Position numbers and translations under genes: made by a program
Assembly: GCF_932276165.1 (NCBI RefSeq)
Contig: NC_063999.1
Coordinates: 5,272,501 to 5,336,500, forward strand
Direction: 5' to 3'
DNA from: Plutella xylostella
Taxonomy: Eukaryota; Arthropoda; Insecta; Lepidoptera; Plutellidae
DNA: 64,000 bases
Notes under the pieces: model-generated
Databases searched by the model: none
Told to the model about the DNA's origin: nothing
Seen by the model: only the letters and a program-made list of their open reading frames with translations
Shown: piece after piece, positions 10,499-22,800 of the stretch
Position numbering within the stretch: the stretch's first letter is position 1
Layout of the letters: each line of letters opens with the position of its first letter

Positions 10499-11571
10499 CA
10501 GGGTTATTGGTAAGTAGACCGGATCCTTTCAGGAGGTGATAGAGGGAGGCATTTCCAGTCGATTGAACCCAATAATGCATTATCCTAAACTTAACCATTT
10601 CCAAGATATTTAATATTAAAGGTTTTTTTAATTTTTTTCCAAAATTTTATGCTTAAAACCGAAAATAAAAAAAACTACCCCCATTTCAATATTTTTTTTG
10701 GTTGTTTTGCATAAGTAACACCTTAATAAAGTAATTGAAATAATCAAATGTGCATTATTCGACTTAAAGTAGACATAATACCTCAAAATTGATAAACATT
10801 TTGAAAAAATATTCAAAACGCAAAAGCAAATAAATTAAATTAAAAAAGATTTTCATATGACATTTTTTTGTGCACTTTAGCTTAAAAACATGGTCAACTA
10901 ATAAGCTTTCAAACAAGATGATTCAATACCAAATCGATTAAGGTATCACCAAGATATGGCCAAAACAACCAGAGAAAGCGGAGAAAACTGAGCAGGGGTT
11001 TCCATACTAAAGTTAACAGGACTGAAAACAATCACACTTTTTACCTTTAAATTGGGCTAATTTTGTTAGTTTTCCTGTTGAATTTTGTCCGTCTGTGCTG
11101 GTTGTTTTGGCCATATCTTGGTGATACCTTAATCGATTTGGTAATGAATTATCTTGTTTGAAAGCTTATTAGTTGACCATGTTTTTAAGCTGAAGTGCAC
11201 AAAAAAATGTCATATGAAAATCTTTTTTAATTTCATTTATTTGTTTTTGCGTTTTGAATATTTTTTCAAAATGTTTCACTATTTTGAGGTATTATGTCTA
11301 ATTTAAGTCGAATAGTGCACATTTGATTATTTTGATTAGTTTATTAAGGTGTTACTTATGCAAAACAACCAAAAAAAATATTGAAATGTGGCTAGTTTTT
11401 TTTATTTTCGGTTTTAAGCATATAATTTTGACGAAAAATTAAAAAAACCTTAAATATTAAATATCTCAAAAATGGTTAAGTTTAGGATAATGCATTATTG
11501 GGTTCAATCGACTGGAAATGCCTTCCTCTATCACCTCCTGAAAGGATCCGGTCTACCTACCAATAACCCTG
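10499..11571. mobile_element. 1.07-kb foldback element with arms of about 500 bp
   Basis: Starts CAGGGTTATTGGTAAGTAGA and ends with the reverse complement (CCTACCAATAACCCTG), flanked by TA on both sides (10497-10498, 11572-11573). The two halves are imperfect reverse complements almost to the centre near 11040; for example TATGGCCAAAACAACC and TGGTTGTTTTGGCCATATC. It is a snap-back non-autonomous element of the TA-target type. Confidence 0.85.
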
Positions 11572-11573
11572 TA

Positions 11574-12893
11574 TGTGTAGGTACTATGTGTATGTAGGTA
11601 TGTAAAATTTATTAAACTGAGAACTATAATATACATATACAAGGTGGGTCGAATCAAAATAATGATCCGATGTTTATTGGCTCATTCTGTTTTTTTTCTT
11701 CATTTTGCGACCCTCCTAGTAGGTTCCTAGTGCTAATCTACTTATGAAGTGATCTTTCGTCTCTACAATAGTTTAATAATGTCGTTATTATAGTAGACAC
11801 AAAATGTCATCTCATAATTATTTAGTAAGTCACATAGCGACAGTCTTTTTTCAGTATCCTAATCATGCATTCTAAGGATATTAAAGTATTTTTCCATAAT
11901 ACTCGTAACATATTCCTGATTTCTATATTATTTCATTTCATTTCATTAGTACTTATGAATATTAAAAATAAATAAATATTTAAAATGAAAGATACACTAT
12001 ACAGACCAATTTCGTCATGTTTTTTTTTAACCTACTTCAGAAAAGGTAGAAGGTTTTCAATTAGTTTGTATGTTTTATACAATCCATCAATCACCATATA
12101 ATCCAATTAATAATAATGAGATTTGTAAGTATACGTTTCTGCACCTTTGTAGGACGATTTTTGTAGCCATGTTGTCAGTGAAAATATGACGACTCTGCTT
12201 TATGAATTATTTATAATAATATTGTTGGTAGGTAATGTATACTGTAAGATATGCTTAATTGACTTTAAACAGTCCCCTATTATTTAAATGATATATTAAT
12301 AATATTAGCAAATGATGAATTTCATCAGTAATTAGCCGAACTCAGGTCAATGTTCGCTATGTGTAACCCTTTACAAAAATATAAGATTTTATATTTAAAA
12401 AAACCTCATTATATCTTCTGGCAAAACATTTGGACTAGCACCTAGACAGACCGTCTGGCGATACGCAATGTCCATTTAGCTAAGACAAAAACTTTCGCCT
12501 TCAGTCATCGGTCGTCAGTCAAGGAATAATGCAAGTATAATATCGGCCAGAAAAAATCAGTGCTAGAGCACAATCATGTCCGTGCCTTGGCCGACACTTA
12601 AATGAGCTATTAAAATGTATCGGACGCTGCTGCGGCTGTCTTATCGTCGGCGCGGGATGCGCGCGCGCACGCCGCCGCTCGGACTCGCACACATATCAAT
12701 TCTTTATTTTACAACCTGACATTTTACAACTCGGGTTTTTGGAAACAACTCCGCACTCGAAAAGCCACGGATTAAACGAGTAGTCACTATCGCGCGTTGA
12801 CAACGCCGGCAGTGTCGTGTGTTACCAGCCGAATGTTCACCACTCTTTCACTTTTACCCGCGCGACACCGTTCAGTATTACGATACTTACGAC
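11574..12893 (+). other. 5' flank and probable promoter region of gene 2
   Basis: Mostly featureless AT-rich DNA. The exception is a short GC-rich, CpG-rich island at about 12610-12700 that includes GCGCGGGATGCGCGCGCGCA, consistent with a promoter or alternative first-exon region. The piece at 12031-12075 (CTACTTCAGAAAAGGTAGAA) resembles the start of the repeat at 58670. No TATA box, and no paired Inr and DPE, could be set with confidence. Confidence 0.4.
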
Positions 12894-13884
12894 ATGAGCG
12901 CTCTCGCAGAGCCCATCTGGGGCTCCGACGACCTCACCAAGTCGAACATCAGGCTCACAGACACCGAAAGCAGAAGCAGATCCATCCGGGAAAATTGCAA
13001 ATCTATTTTGAAGAAACTCAAATATTTCTACGTGGAAACCACCGTCGAGCCATGCCTGTTTGTTTACATGCTGTGCATCGCGCTCTCCACGCTCGCCGTA
13101 CAGAATATGCACTTGGAAAAAGCGTGCAGAGTCAACTTCAAGTTCGGTGACGACATCTGCGACCGCATCAGAGATCGCAACACCACGGGCCTCGAAGATG
13201 AATTGAATAAAATCGAATCATTGGTAGCGAAAGTGACCGCTTGGAAGTTCCCGTTGCAAACTGGTATACCAGCTGTCATGGTGCTCTTTGTGGGTGCTTG
13301 GAGCGACAAAACAAAGAAGAGGAAAATATGTATTCTTTTCCCGATGGTCGGGGAAATTGTAACTAATATAGGGCTTCTGCTGGCGACGTATTATTTTGAC
13401 GAGCTGTCGGTGTCGGGGACAGTGTTGATAGAAGCCCTGCCCCCCGCGCTCACCGGTAGCTACATAATAGTGTTTATGGGTATGTACAGCTTCATGGCTG
13501 ACAGAACTTCAGTGGAGAATAGAACTTTCCGCCTCGGAATTGTTACAATATTCGTGAATCTGGGGACCCCCCTGGGAACGGCCCTGAGTGGAATAGTGCT
13601 CCGCGCTATTGGGTATTACGGAATATTCACATTGGTTCTATGTTTGCACATTATTTCGTTTCTATACGGTATTTTGAAACTCGAAGACAGTGTATGTGAG
13701 GAAGACAATGACACATGTGGTTCTAGCGATGGTTCAATGAACCGGTTAGTGGAAAAAATTAAAGAGGTTTTGGGTCTAGTCATTAATACAGTGGCAGTGG
13801 TTTTCAAAAAACGTGATGGCAGAGGAAGGACTTTGATAATCTTAGTATTGGCGCTGTATCTTCTAATGGTGGGGCCTCTTTATG
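12894..13884 (+). CDS. Gene 2 exon 1
   Basis: 991 nt ending TATG|GTAAGT, coding for the first 330 residues. An open frame reaches back to a GTG at 12819, but animals rarely start there, so ATG 12894 is chosen. G at -3 gives an acceptable initiation context. An out-of-frame ATG lies upstream at 12833. Confidence 0.87.
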
Positions 13885-16800
13885 GTAAGTGGTAATACAC
13901 AATTTTCTAAACTAAAACACTTTATTTGGCTGCTTTATATTCAATTCACTTGACTTTATCTTTGAATTTGGCGACGTACTCATGAATCATTTATGAAGTC
14001 GCGAAATTCGAGTGATAACAATAAGTCTGTAAACATAAGAATTAGCATCTCAACAGAGCCGTTGCTACAGAAAATTACTTTATGTGAGTACATACTTTAC
14101 AAGTTTTTACAGACACTCGTATTTCCCAAAACTGTTTTCATTGTTGGCTTGTACTTTACATTATACGCTCACATCAATTAGCCCGGTGTCACACAGGTAT
14201 TCATTCAATGTTTATTGTTTTTTTGTTTAATAGTGCGGCTAAATATCAAATCGTATTGTGCATGTGGATTGTTGATTCCCAAAGGGCATTCACTCGATAT
14301 GCAAGGCGAACGAGAGAGAAGAACGTGAAATCCTTGACAATTCATTGTTGCCAGTGGGTTGCAACTTATAAACAAACTGAACAGCAAAAAATCTGTATCA
14401 CGCTAAGGCCACTACATGCTACGGCCAATCATTTGCTAACTTTATTTGCCCAATCGAATAGGTACTTACCTAAACTGTCCTAACACAGTATAGCACAATC
14501 CATTGCTCTACCATTTATAAATCAAATTTAAATAAAATTACACACGAGGGATTAAGTATTTTCAGCTATTTAAAGTATAAAAACCGATGTAAACTTATTT
14601 TTAAATTAAATCTTTATTGTCAGTATTTAGGACATTAGAAGGGGATTCTACGTAGGCACTTAGAATAATTATAAAGAGTTATTTTGAAATTATGAAGATG
14701 TTTTGAAAATTCGGATGCATACATGTAGCAGTTCCACCCTGTATATTGCGTAGAAACCTTTAATGCAGTTAGTTATCTAGATAATGCAATCGCACCAGCC
14801 AGCGTCCTTCAGACCACATGTTACCTATGTTTGGTTTTTCGCCTCTACTAGGCTATCCGTCTTATACCCGGTTTCCGATCTACTGTTCGAAGTTAATCTA
14901 TGATAAGAAAACTGAAATTATTATAAATATATAAAGTTACTATATATTATCTGTATAAGACATAAATATGGTTGTACATACTTTGTAGATATAATTTTGA
15001 CTATGATGATAGGTAGATAAAAGTTATATTATTTTAATAGAATTTTAATTATACTTAACTATAATTTTTCTGCGACTGAATTATATTTTCCTATGAATGA
15101 TTAGGTTCTTGAAGCAAAACCCTAGACAAATTTATTAAAATATTATTATATCTAATGGGTCCAGCAGTGGATGATTATTGGCTGAAGCTTATGATGATAT
15201 CTTATGGGTATACATTTATACATAGAATTATTTGTTAAGTATCTAAAAATGCTGAAATAAACAATATTTTTTTATAATGTTTAACCGATGGTTAACTCTG
15301 ACCAGCCTCACAAAACCTGCGCTTACTGACCTAAATTCATTGCGAAGTGGTTTCTCAATCAAGGCTTATTAAATGCTAAATTTGTCCTTATTTGTTCGTA
15401 GAATTATCGAGAACTGCATATACTTAGTATTTGAATAAATTATACAATATTTGATATTATTTGTAACGAATGGATTGCATTTATAATTGATTTTAAACAT
15501 TTATTTCCTACTTATGAAACTGAAATACAAAAGGGTTTTTTGCCCATGGTGGATTCAATCAGATTAGAGAATCTTTGTTTGCACAAAAAAAAAAGGTGCA
15601 CAGAAAAGGAGACCTATGTATGTGGGCGATTGAGGGCTGATAATTATAAAAAACAGGACACAATTTTATTACAGAACTGATCTCATATCACTTATGATCT
15701 TATCACTAAAAGCTGTCCGGTCAATTTATACAGATTTAGGTACTAGGGAGAGGGAATGCTGCCAGCCTCCTCGGAACCATCCCGGGCGACGGCAGCGAAC
15801 TAAAAGAAATATTTTACCTTTAATAAACCTCTGCCTGACCTCTGTCTATTAAAGGTAGAATATTTCCGAGCCAGTATCATTTCGGTACTTATATTATTTT
15901 CACAGGTGATTCACAAGTGGCGTATCTCTACGCGATCCGGCGGTTCAGTTTTGACGAAGTGGAGTACAGCATCTACGGAGCTACCAACTCCGTCCTGGGC
16001 ATTGTAGGTGAGTGTCGTAATGTTCACCACACGTAATCATAGATTAAATACGCGTTACTAGAACGACTTGTAGGTCTGAGGAAAATCTACAGGTTGACCT
16101 ACTCTCTGCATCTGTTCAAATATACCATATCAAATGCATTATTAAAGCAATTTTTTGACTAGGTCTTGAGGTTTTTGAAATAGCAGTACGGCAGACGGCG
16201 TAGAACCACAATCTATATTTAAATCTATTTCCTAAGCTTACAACTATTAACCCATTCTCGTCTATATTAACTCAGATCAAAACAAACACAGTAGGGGGAT
16301 AAATTAAAACACTAATTCCGTTCCAATTGTTTGTGTATTATTTTCCTCGAGTCCGCAAGGTTTAAGAAATAGCGACCTTCCGTTGTAAATCGGCGTCTCA
16401 TGAAATAGTAATGAGTTTGGGTTTGAGCCCTGATTAAAACTCTAGCGTTCAATTTTAATGGCGTTTATTCGAGAGAAAAAACTTCTTATTCAGTCAGACT
16501 GACAAGAAAGTTTTGATTTTAGAAGCGACGGTTTTTCCACCGATTGTTACGGCATAAAACTTTCTCCTGATAATAATTTCGGGAATTATTTTCTGTAAGA
16601 TTTGCGAGAAAATGTTCAGCTTTGTAATAATTTTCGTGGCTTTATCTGATGCACTAGCTATTGCCCGTGACCTTTGCTTTATAGATTCAGTCTTTTAATG
16701 ATTGTGTTGTTCGTTGTTATGATGATATCATCATCAGATCATCACACGAGACACGCCTATGCGGCTTGAAAGAAGCAAATAATTATTACCTTTCCAAATG

Positions 16801-19800
16801 GTTATTAGGTACCAAACATCATAGGTAATCTACCTTATTGTATTATCAATAACTCGATTAAGTAATCGGTATTATTGCATATCATCAATATTCGCAAGTA
16901 AGCTGTTAAATATGTAATATGAAACTGTTTAATTGGTTTGAAGTTAATTTAAATAAATATATTATGGCAGGTACCTACCTAGGTACCTATTTCCGGCAAA
17001 TGTAGGCACTAAACCGAATAATTGAATAAAATCGCAGAAACCAAGGCTATACTTACGTATACGATGAGAATGATTTTATAATGCATTATTTCAAGATTAA
17101 TATTTTAGAATTTCTATTGCTTTTATCTAAATTTTCAATACTTTTATAAAAACATTGTAGTTGGTAGATGTGACTCCTATTTTACTACATACGTTAGGGA
17201 GGTTGATAACAAGGCTCAAGAGGTTAATTGAATTTAAAAGGAAAACTAAGAATCAATAAATGCTTACAAATATTTTAACTATTCTTGCAACTCCATTATG
17301 TAAGGCGGTTTATATATAACAAGGGCCAAGATAAGTTTATTTTATTATAAAGCCAAAAACAGACAATTTTAGTTCAAAAATTACCATTAGCTATAACCGC
17401 CTTAAGAGTTTAGTAAAGCGTGGTTGTTGCACAAATTGCATCATAGATGATGTTATCTGACCCATCATCGTTCAGATAAACATAAATACAAACCTCGTTA
17501 CTCTAATAACCTAGCTAATCAACTTACCTAAATGTCCCCAAATATTTTAAACTGTTCTTAAGTCTAGATACGTAATTTAAATACCTACGTATTAATAGAT
17601 CATTTAAAATGTAGGAAAAAAGACAGTTCTAAAACTTATATCTCCTATAGATTTTGTACTAAGTAATATACTTAGATAAGTCCCTACTTCGTATAGAGCC
17701 GCAAAGCGTTTCTAAATAGTGAGGTGTCCCTAACGGATGAAAACCCACAAAACGCAAGGCTAAGGCTCTGGGAGGAAAAGCAGCCCCAGGATCCTTTCCT
17801 ACCTCTGGAGGAAAAACTTGCTCCCGGTAACAGTCTTCCCTGGCACATCTGGAAGACTCTAAATCGGTTGCGAGCAGAGGTAGGCTGCTGCAAGGACAAT
17901 CTCTGCAAGTGGGGCTATACCGTTGGTACCAACCTATGCGACTGTGGTACCGCCCCCCAGACTATGGAGCATTTACTCTCCTGTCCCCTGTGCCCTTCCA
18001 CCTGCACACGGGAAGACTTACTCCAGGCCAACCAGAATGCTATCAAAGTTGCTTCTTTTTGGTCTGGACAAATATAAAAATTCGCATGTTCACTGACACG
18101 AAAGAAGAAGAAGAAGACTTCGTATAATTATCTAAATATATCCAGTAGTAGACGACTACGTACTGATGATGATGATGATAATAATTATAACCTCCTCCTT
18201 TGTGCAATTTGTTAAACAATATTTATAAAAACCATTCAGCAGAAAATAATTATTTTAAATGTTTAAAATGCATCGTCACCCACTAAAACATTGCCTGTGC
18301 ACGGGCGGTGCAGCGATCACACGACTCGATACTATTTTCGAAATTACACAAACATAATGGAAAAAACAAATGTCACAACAGGTGACGATACTGTTCTTTT
18401 TCCATAATGTTTGTGTAGTTTCGAAAATAGTATCGAATCCTGTGATCGCTGCACAGCATCAATCTACTATTATTATGCAATCTGTGGCCATAGTAATGTA
18501 GGTATTGAGAGTAGTGTGTCAAATGATAAAACAGGCCAAGGGACTAGCGAGTGTGCGTTGAACTCGACAGATAAAACGTTCCCGAAATTAACAGAGTTCA
18601 TCAATGTTTATAACTCAATAGGCATAGTTTAAATCTAAATTTTGAGCGGTTATATCTCTACATGTTTTTCCGATTTTTGCGTTAGGAGATCGCTAATCTT
18701 GAAATAGAATTCAATTTCATTAGTGTGGTGTTTAGTAGAATAGAATATAATTTTATTGGACGTAACATTTAACAATTATTTATCCATTGTCATAATATTA
18801 CTCTACCACCATTTCACAAAGGCCCCATCATTAAGGAGGAAAGAAATGACGAAAGAAACGTTTTCGCTTTACCTCAATCAGGTACATATTCTATTCTCTA
18901 TTCTATTCTCATAGGGGGTGAAGTTCCTGTACGTGGCTCTCTCGAGTGGAACCTTTGTACATATCCCCTTGGTTTCAGCTCAGCCAGCCTAGCTCCCGGG
19001 TAAACTGGAGTAGCAGGCCTGGGTGTTGTAATAGCTGAGGTAGGCGCTCTGTTGGTCCAAGAATAGATAATCTTGTTTCTGTAGTAGGTGGACAAGCTAA
19101 CAAAATATGTTCAACCGTCTCATCTACTTCCTTACATGTCCTACATAAGGGACTAGTTGAGTTACCTATGGTATATAAGTGTTTATTCACGCAACAATGT
19201 CCTGTTATTAGTCCTACCATTAATGATATATTACTACGGGACAGGTTGAGTAAGTAGCGTGTAAGTTTGTGGTTGTGTGATACAATAAACGCTTTAGTTT
19301 GTCTGCAATCTACACGATTTTTCCACTCCTGATTGTGTTCAGATAGTGTTTTATCGGTGAGACATTGCCTTATTGCCTTTGGTGACAGACTAATAAATGG
19401 TTCTGGCCCTATTGGTAGGGTATTTGATCCCATTCTTGCTAGTCGGTCAGCCTCGCAATTTCCTATGTTGTCGTTATGACTTTTAATCCACTGTACTGTT
19501 ACATTATTTGAAATGCTTAGGTTTTCCAGTGTTCTGTGAAGGTACATAATATCTACATATTTTTTTTCATACTAGAGTGGTCTAGGATGGCTAGGTAACT
19601 AAAACAAATAAGAATCTACCTCTTAAAAGGTAGTAAACCTAAAACTATAACACCTGATATCAAGAAGTTGTCAACCTACTTAATGTTATTTCCGAAAGAA
19701 ATTGCCGTTACCTACAAGCGTTTCTTAAATTAAATTGTAGAGTTTTGGGAAAAATGCTTATATACAGAAATTACGTTTTTAAGTTAGCCTTTGTTATGCC

Positions 19801-22800
19801 CTTAAATGCCAACTGATGCTAGAGATATGTAGGTACATTAACAATTTTATTGAGAATCATAATGACTTTGTTGATTTTCCTCATCCATCGGCAAACATCG
19901 CTATTTGTTAGTAATTACTTTATGATATATTTATTTAAGAAAAGTCTTATCAGACTTTTTATCCTGTCTGCTGCAATGACCCCGGTTGACCTCACAAATA
20001 TTTTCACTTTAGATTGTTACAATGACATGCATCGTCGTTATGACCAATTTATCAGTGCATTAGGTCAATGTGAAGTCCATTTAATATTGACGTAAGAGTT
20101 ATTTTACTACACTACGTAACTGTTGAATATAAAGGAACTAGTCCCATCATTTTATACGAGGCGGACTTTTATCTCTCTGCTTACCTACGTTTGGGATACT
20201 AACTACGTACGACTTCAGTTTACCATGAACTTGTTGGTATTTTTTTCGAATTTTAGATTAATATTTATTTTTATTTTATATTTTTCAGATTTCAGAATTG
20301 GTCCATGAAAGTTGCTCAGACTAGTCAGACTATAGGGTATACAAAACTGCTGACGGGAAGTTCACTGATAGTATTTCACCCGGTATACGGCAACGTCTCT
20401 CAAGTTAGGGTTGTCACGCTTCCACATTTTTTTTCTGAAAACAGGGCCTATCGATATATTTATTCAAACTTGGAAATATAATTATTCCATCATGATACTA
20501 TAGGTAGGTACTGCTGTCTACTTTATAATAAATTAATAACTCACAAAATAAATTTTTTCCTTTTCCAGGAACTCTTTTCTGCGTCTCTCTCCTCAGCAAG
20601 AAGCTGCGAGTAGAGGACAGCGCTATCGGGGGACTCGCAGGAGTGAGCAGGATAGCCTCATGTTTCGTGATTGCGTTCGCCCCGAACCGTGATTGGTTCT
20701 ACTCGGCGCCGGTCTTCAACATATTCAGCTCTACTGGACTGGCAGCTGTGCGGTCTATCGCTACAAAGGCAGTGCCTACAAAGGAAATCGGTAAGTTGGG
20801 TTCTATTGCATACAAAATTGTTATGCACAACAGGATATCGTTATTAGATTGATAAAGTCAGCTGCATAAGTAGCTGTACACTTCTGAACCTTGTCAAACT
20901 CACCAACTGCCTATTCAAACATTGACGGTTTATTATGTAGTCAGTTTGACAAGGTACTAAAGTGTTTAGCTACTTAATACAGCTGACCATACTCCATAAC
21001 AACACAAAACAAAGCATTAAAATTGCTTCATTACCTATTATTATACCTGCTAGTATTACTATCATGCTAATAGTCATTAGGTAGTATTTTTATTATGACT
21101 TATACACAGTTGAATGAACTCATCGTGTCTTTATTACAATGTGGTAGGTAGGTATGTGTAATATGAAAGCTACTAGGTACATCGTAGCTGTATACATACT
21201 GTACAAAACTAAATCATATACAGGGTGTCCCAAAAGTCAACGTCATCCCTTAAAGGGCTGATAGGTTAGCTCATGAGAGGCCAGAATATCATAATATGAC
21301 CTTAGTAAAAACTCGATAATTTTCGAGATATTGACACTTTTATAAATTTGCTGAAAATCGACACCTTGGATCAGTTTTTTGCGTGCCGCCGGTACAAAAA
21401 TCCACATTTTTAGAATTTGTTTGGTGTTGCAACACCCTGTATAGCCCTGCTATTGATCGCAGTCAAAATAAATATCGAGTAATGCTGTATGTTTAAAAAA
21501 AACACAGTTTTCAAAGTCATAAAAGGTAATCGTATTTTTTTATAAACAACTTTGACTCTACATACTGTAAAAAAAATACACCACGCAAACCTGGCACCTT
21601 ATTTGAAAAGATTGCTCATTTAATGCAGTTTCCAAAATGGTATGAAACGTTGCTATTGTTTCAATTAACAAAAAAGTTATTGCTATTTTAGTACAAAACG
21701 ACCTCGATGTAAAATTGTTTCAAGGAAATTTATCTGACTGAATTTATTAAGGGTAAGTCATGTTGGAATGAGTAAAAGTAAAATAGGTGGTGGGGTCAGC
21801 CGTGGCAACATAGATGACGCAAAAATAGCTAAGAAAAAACTTACCAAACTCTTATAAAACATATTTTGCGTTTTTTACACCTTATTTAAAAAAAACAAAC
21901 ATTTATTGACTTTTATTTTTATTTCTCAAAATTATATCACCACATTATTATATTAAGTACATAATCAGCAAAAAATTATGCTCATTAATGGTCATAATCA
22001 TGATTTTGAGAGTTTGGTTTTGTTTAACAATAACTTTAAAATAAATAACAAGTAATTAGAGGTAATGTTAATGACAAACTGATCTGTCCCTTTTTTGGAT
22101 ACTGTGGGTGTACAATGTACATGTGTAAGCGTTTTACTTGTACAATATCACACATTAGCACTACTCAGGAATGTACGTTACCATGCGCTACATTTATGGG
22201 GAATGTGGAGTTGCTATAGTCCACATTTTTTGAGAAAGATACTCAAAATGCGTTTTTTTATTAACTGTGACAACGTTGTCTCTTTTCCCACTCCCGGCCA
22301 CGCCACCTATTTTACTTTTACTCATTCCAACATGACTTACCATTAATAAATTCAGTCATAAATTTCCTTCAAACAATTTTACATCGAGGTCGTTTTGTAC
22401 TAAAATAGCAATAACTTTTTTGTTAATCAAAACAATAGCAACGTTTCATACCATTTTGGAAACTGCATTAAATGAGCAATCTTTTCAAATAAGGTGCCAG
22501 GTTTGCGTGGTGTATTTTTTTTACAGTATGTAGAGTCAAAGTTGTTTATAAAAAAATACGATTACCTTTTATGACTTTGAAAACCGTGTTTTTTTTAAAC
22601 ATACAGCATAACTCGATATTTATTTTTACTGCGATCAATAGCAGGGCTATACAGGGTGATGCAACACCAAACAAATTCTAACAATATGGATTTTTGGACC
22701 GGTGGCACGCAAAAAACTGATCCAAGGTGTCAATTTTCAGCAAATTTATAAAAGTGCCAATATCTCGAAAATTATCGAGTTTTTACTAAGGTCATATTGT

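Noticed and set aside
12819..12893. N-terminal extension of gene 2 from GTG 12819
   Set aside because: No ATG between the in-frame TGA at 12798 and ATG 12894; GTG starts are not expected in an animal nuclear gene.
12797..13150. 117-codon frame overlapping gene 2 exon 1
   Set aside because: Begins at a non-ATG codon, has low-complexity Arg/His content, and is the shadow of the transporter frame. Kept only as a possible uORF from ATG 12833.
22095..22346. 83-codon frame in the centre of the 21221 foldback
   Set aside because: No domain, non-ATG start in the supplied frame, and AT-driven composition; not supported as a transposase or captured gene.
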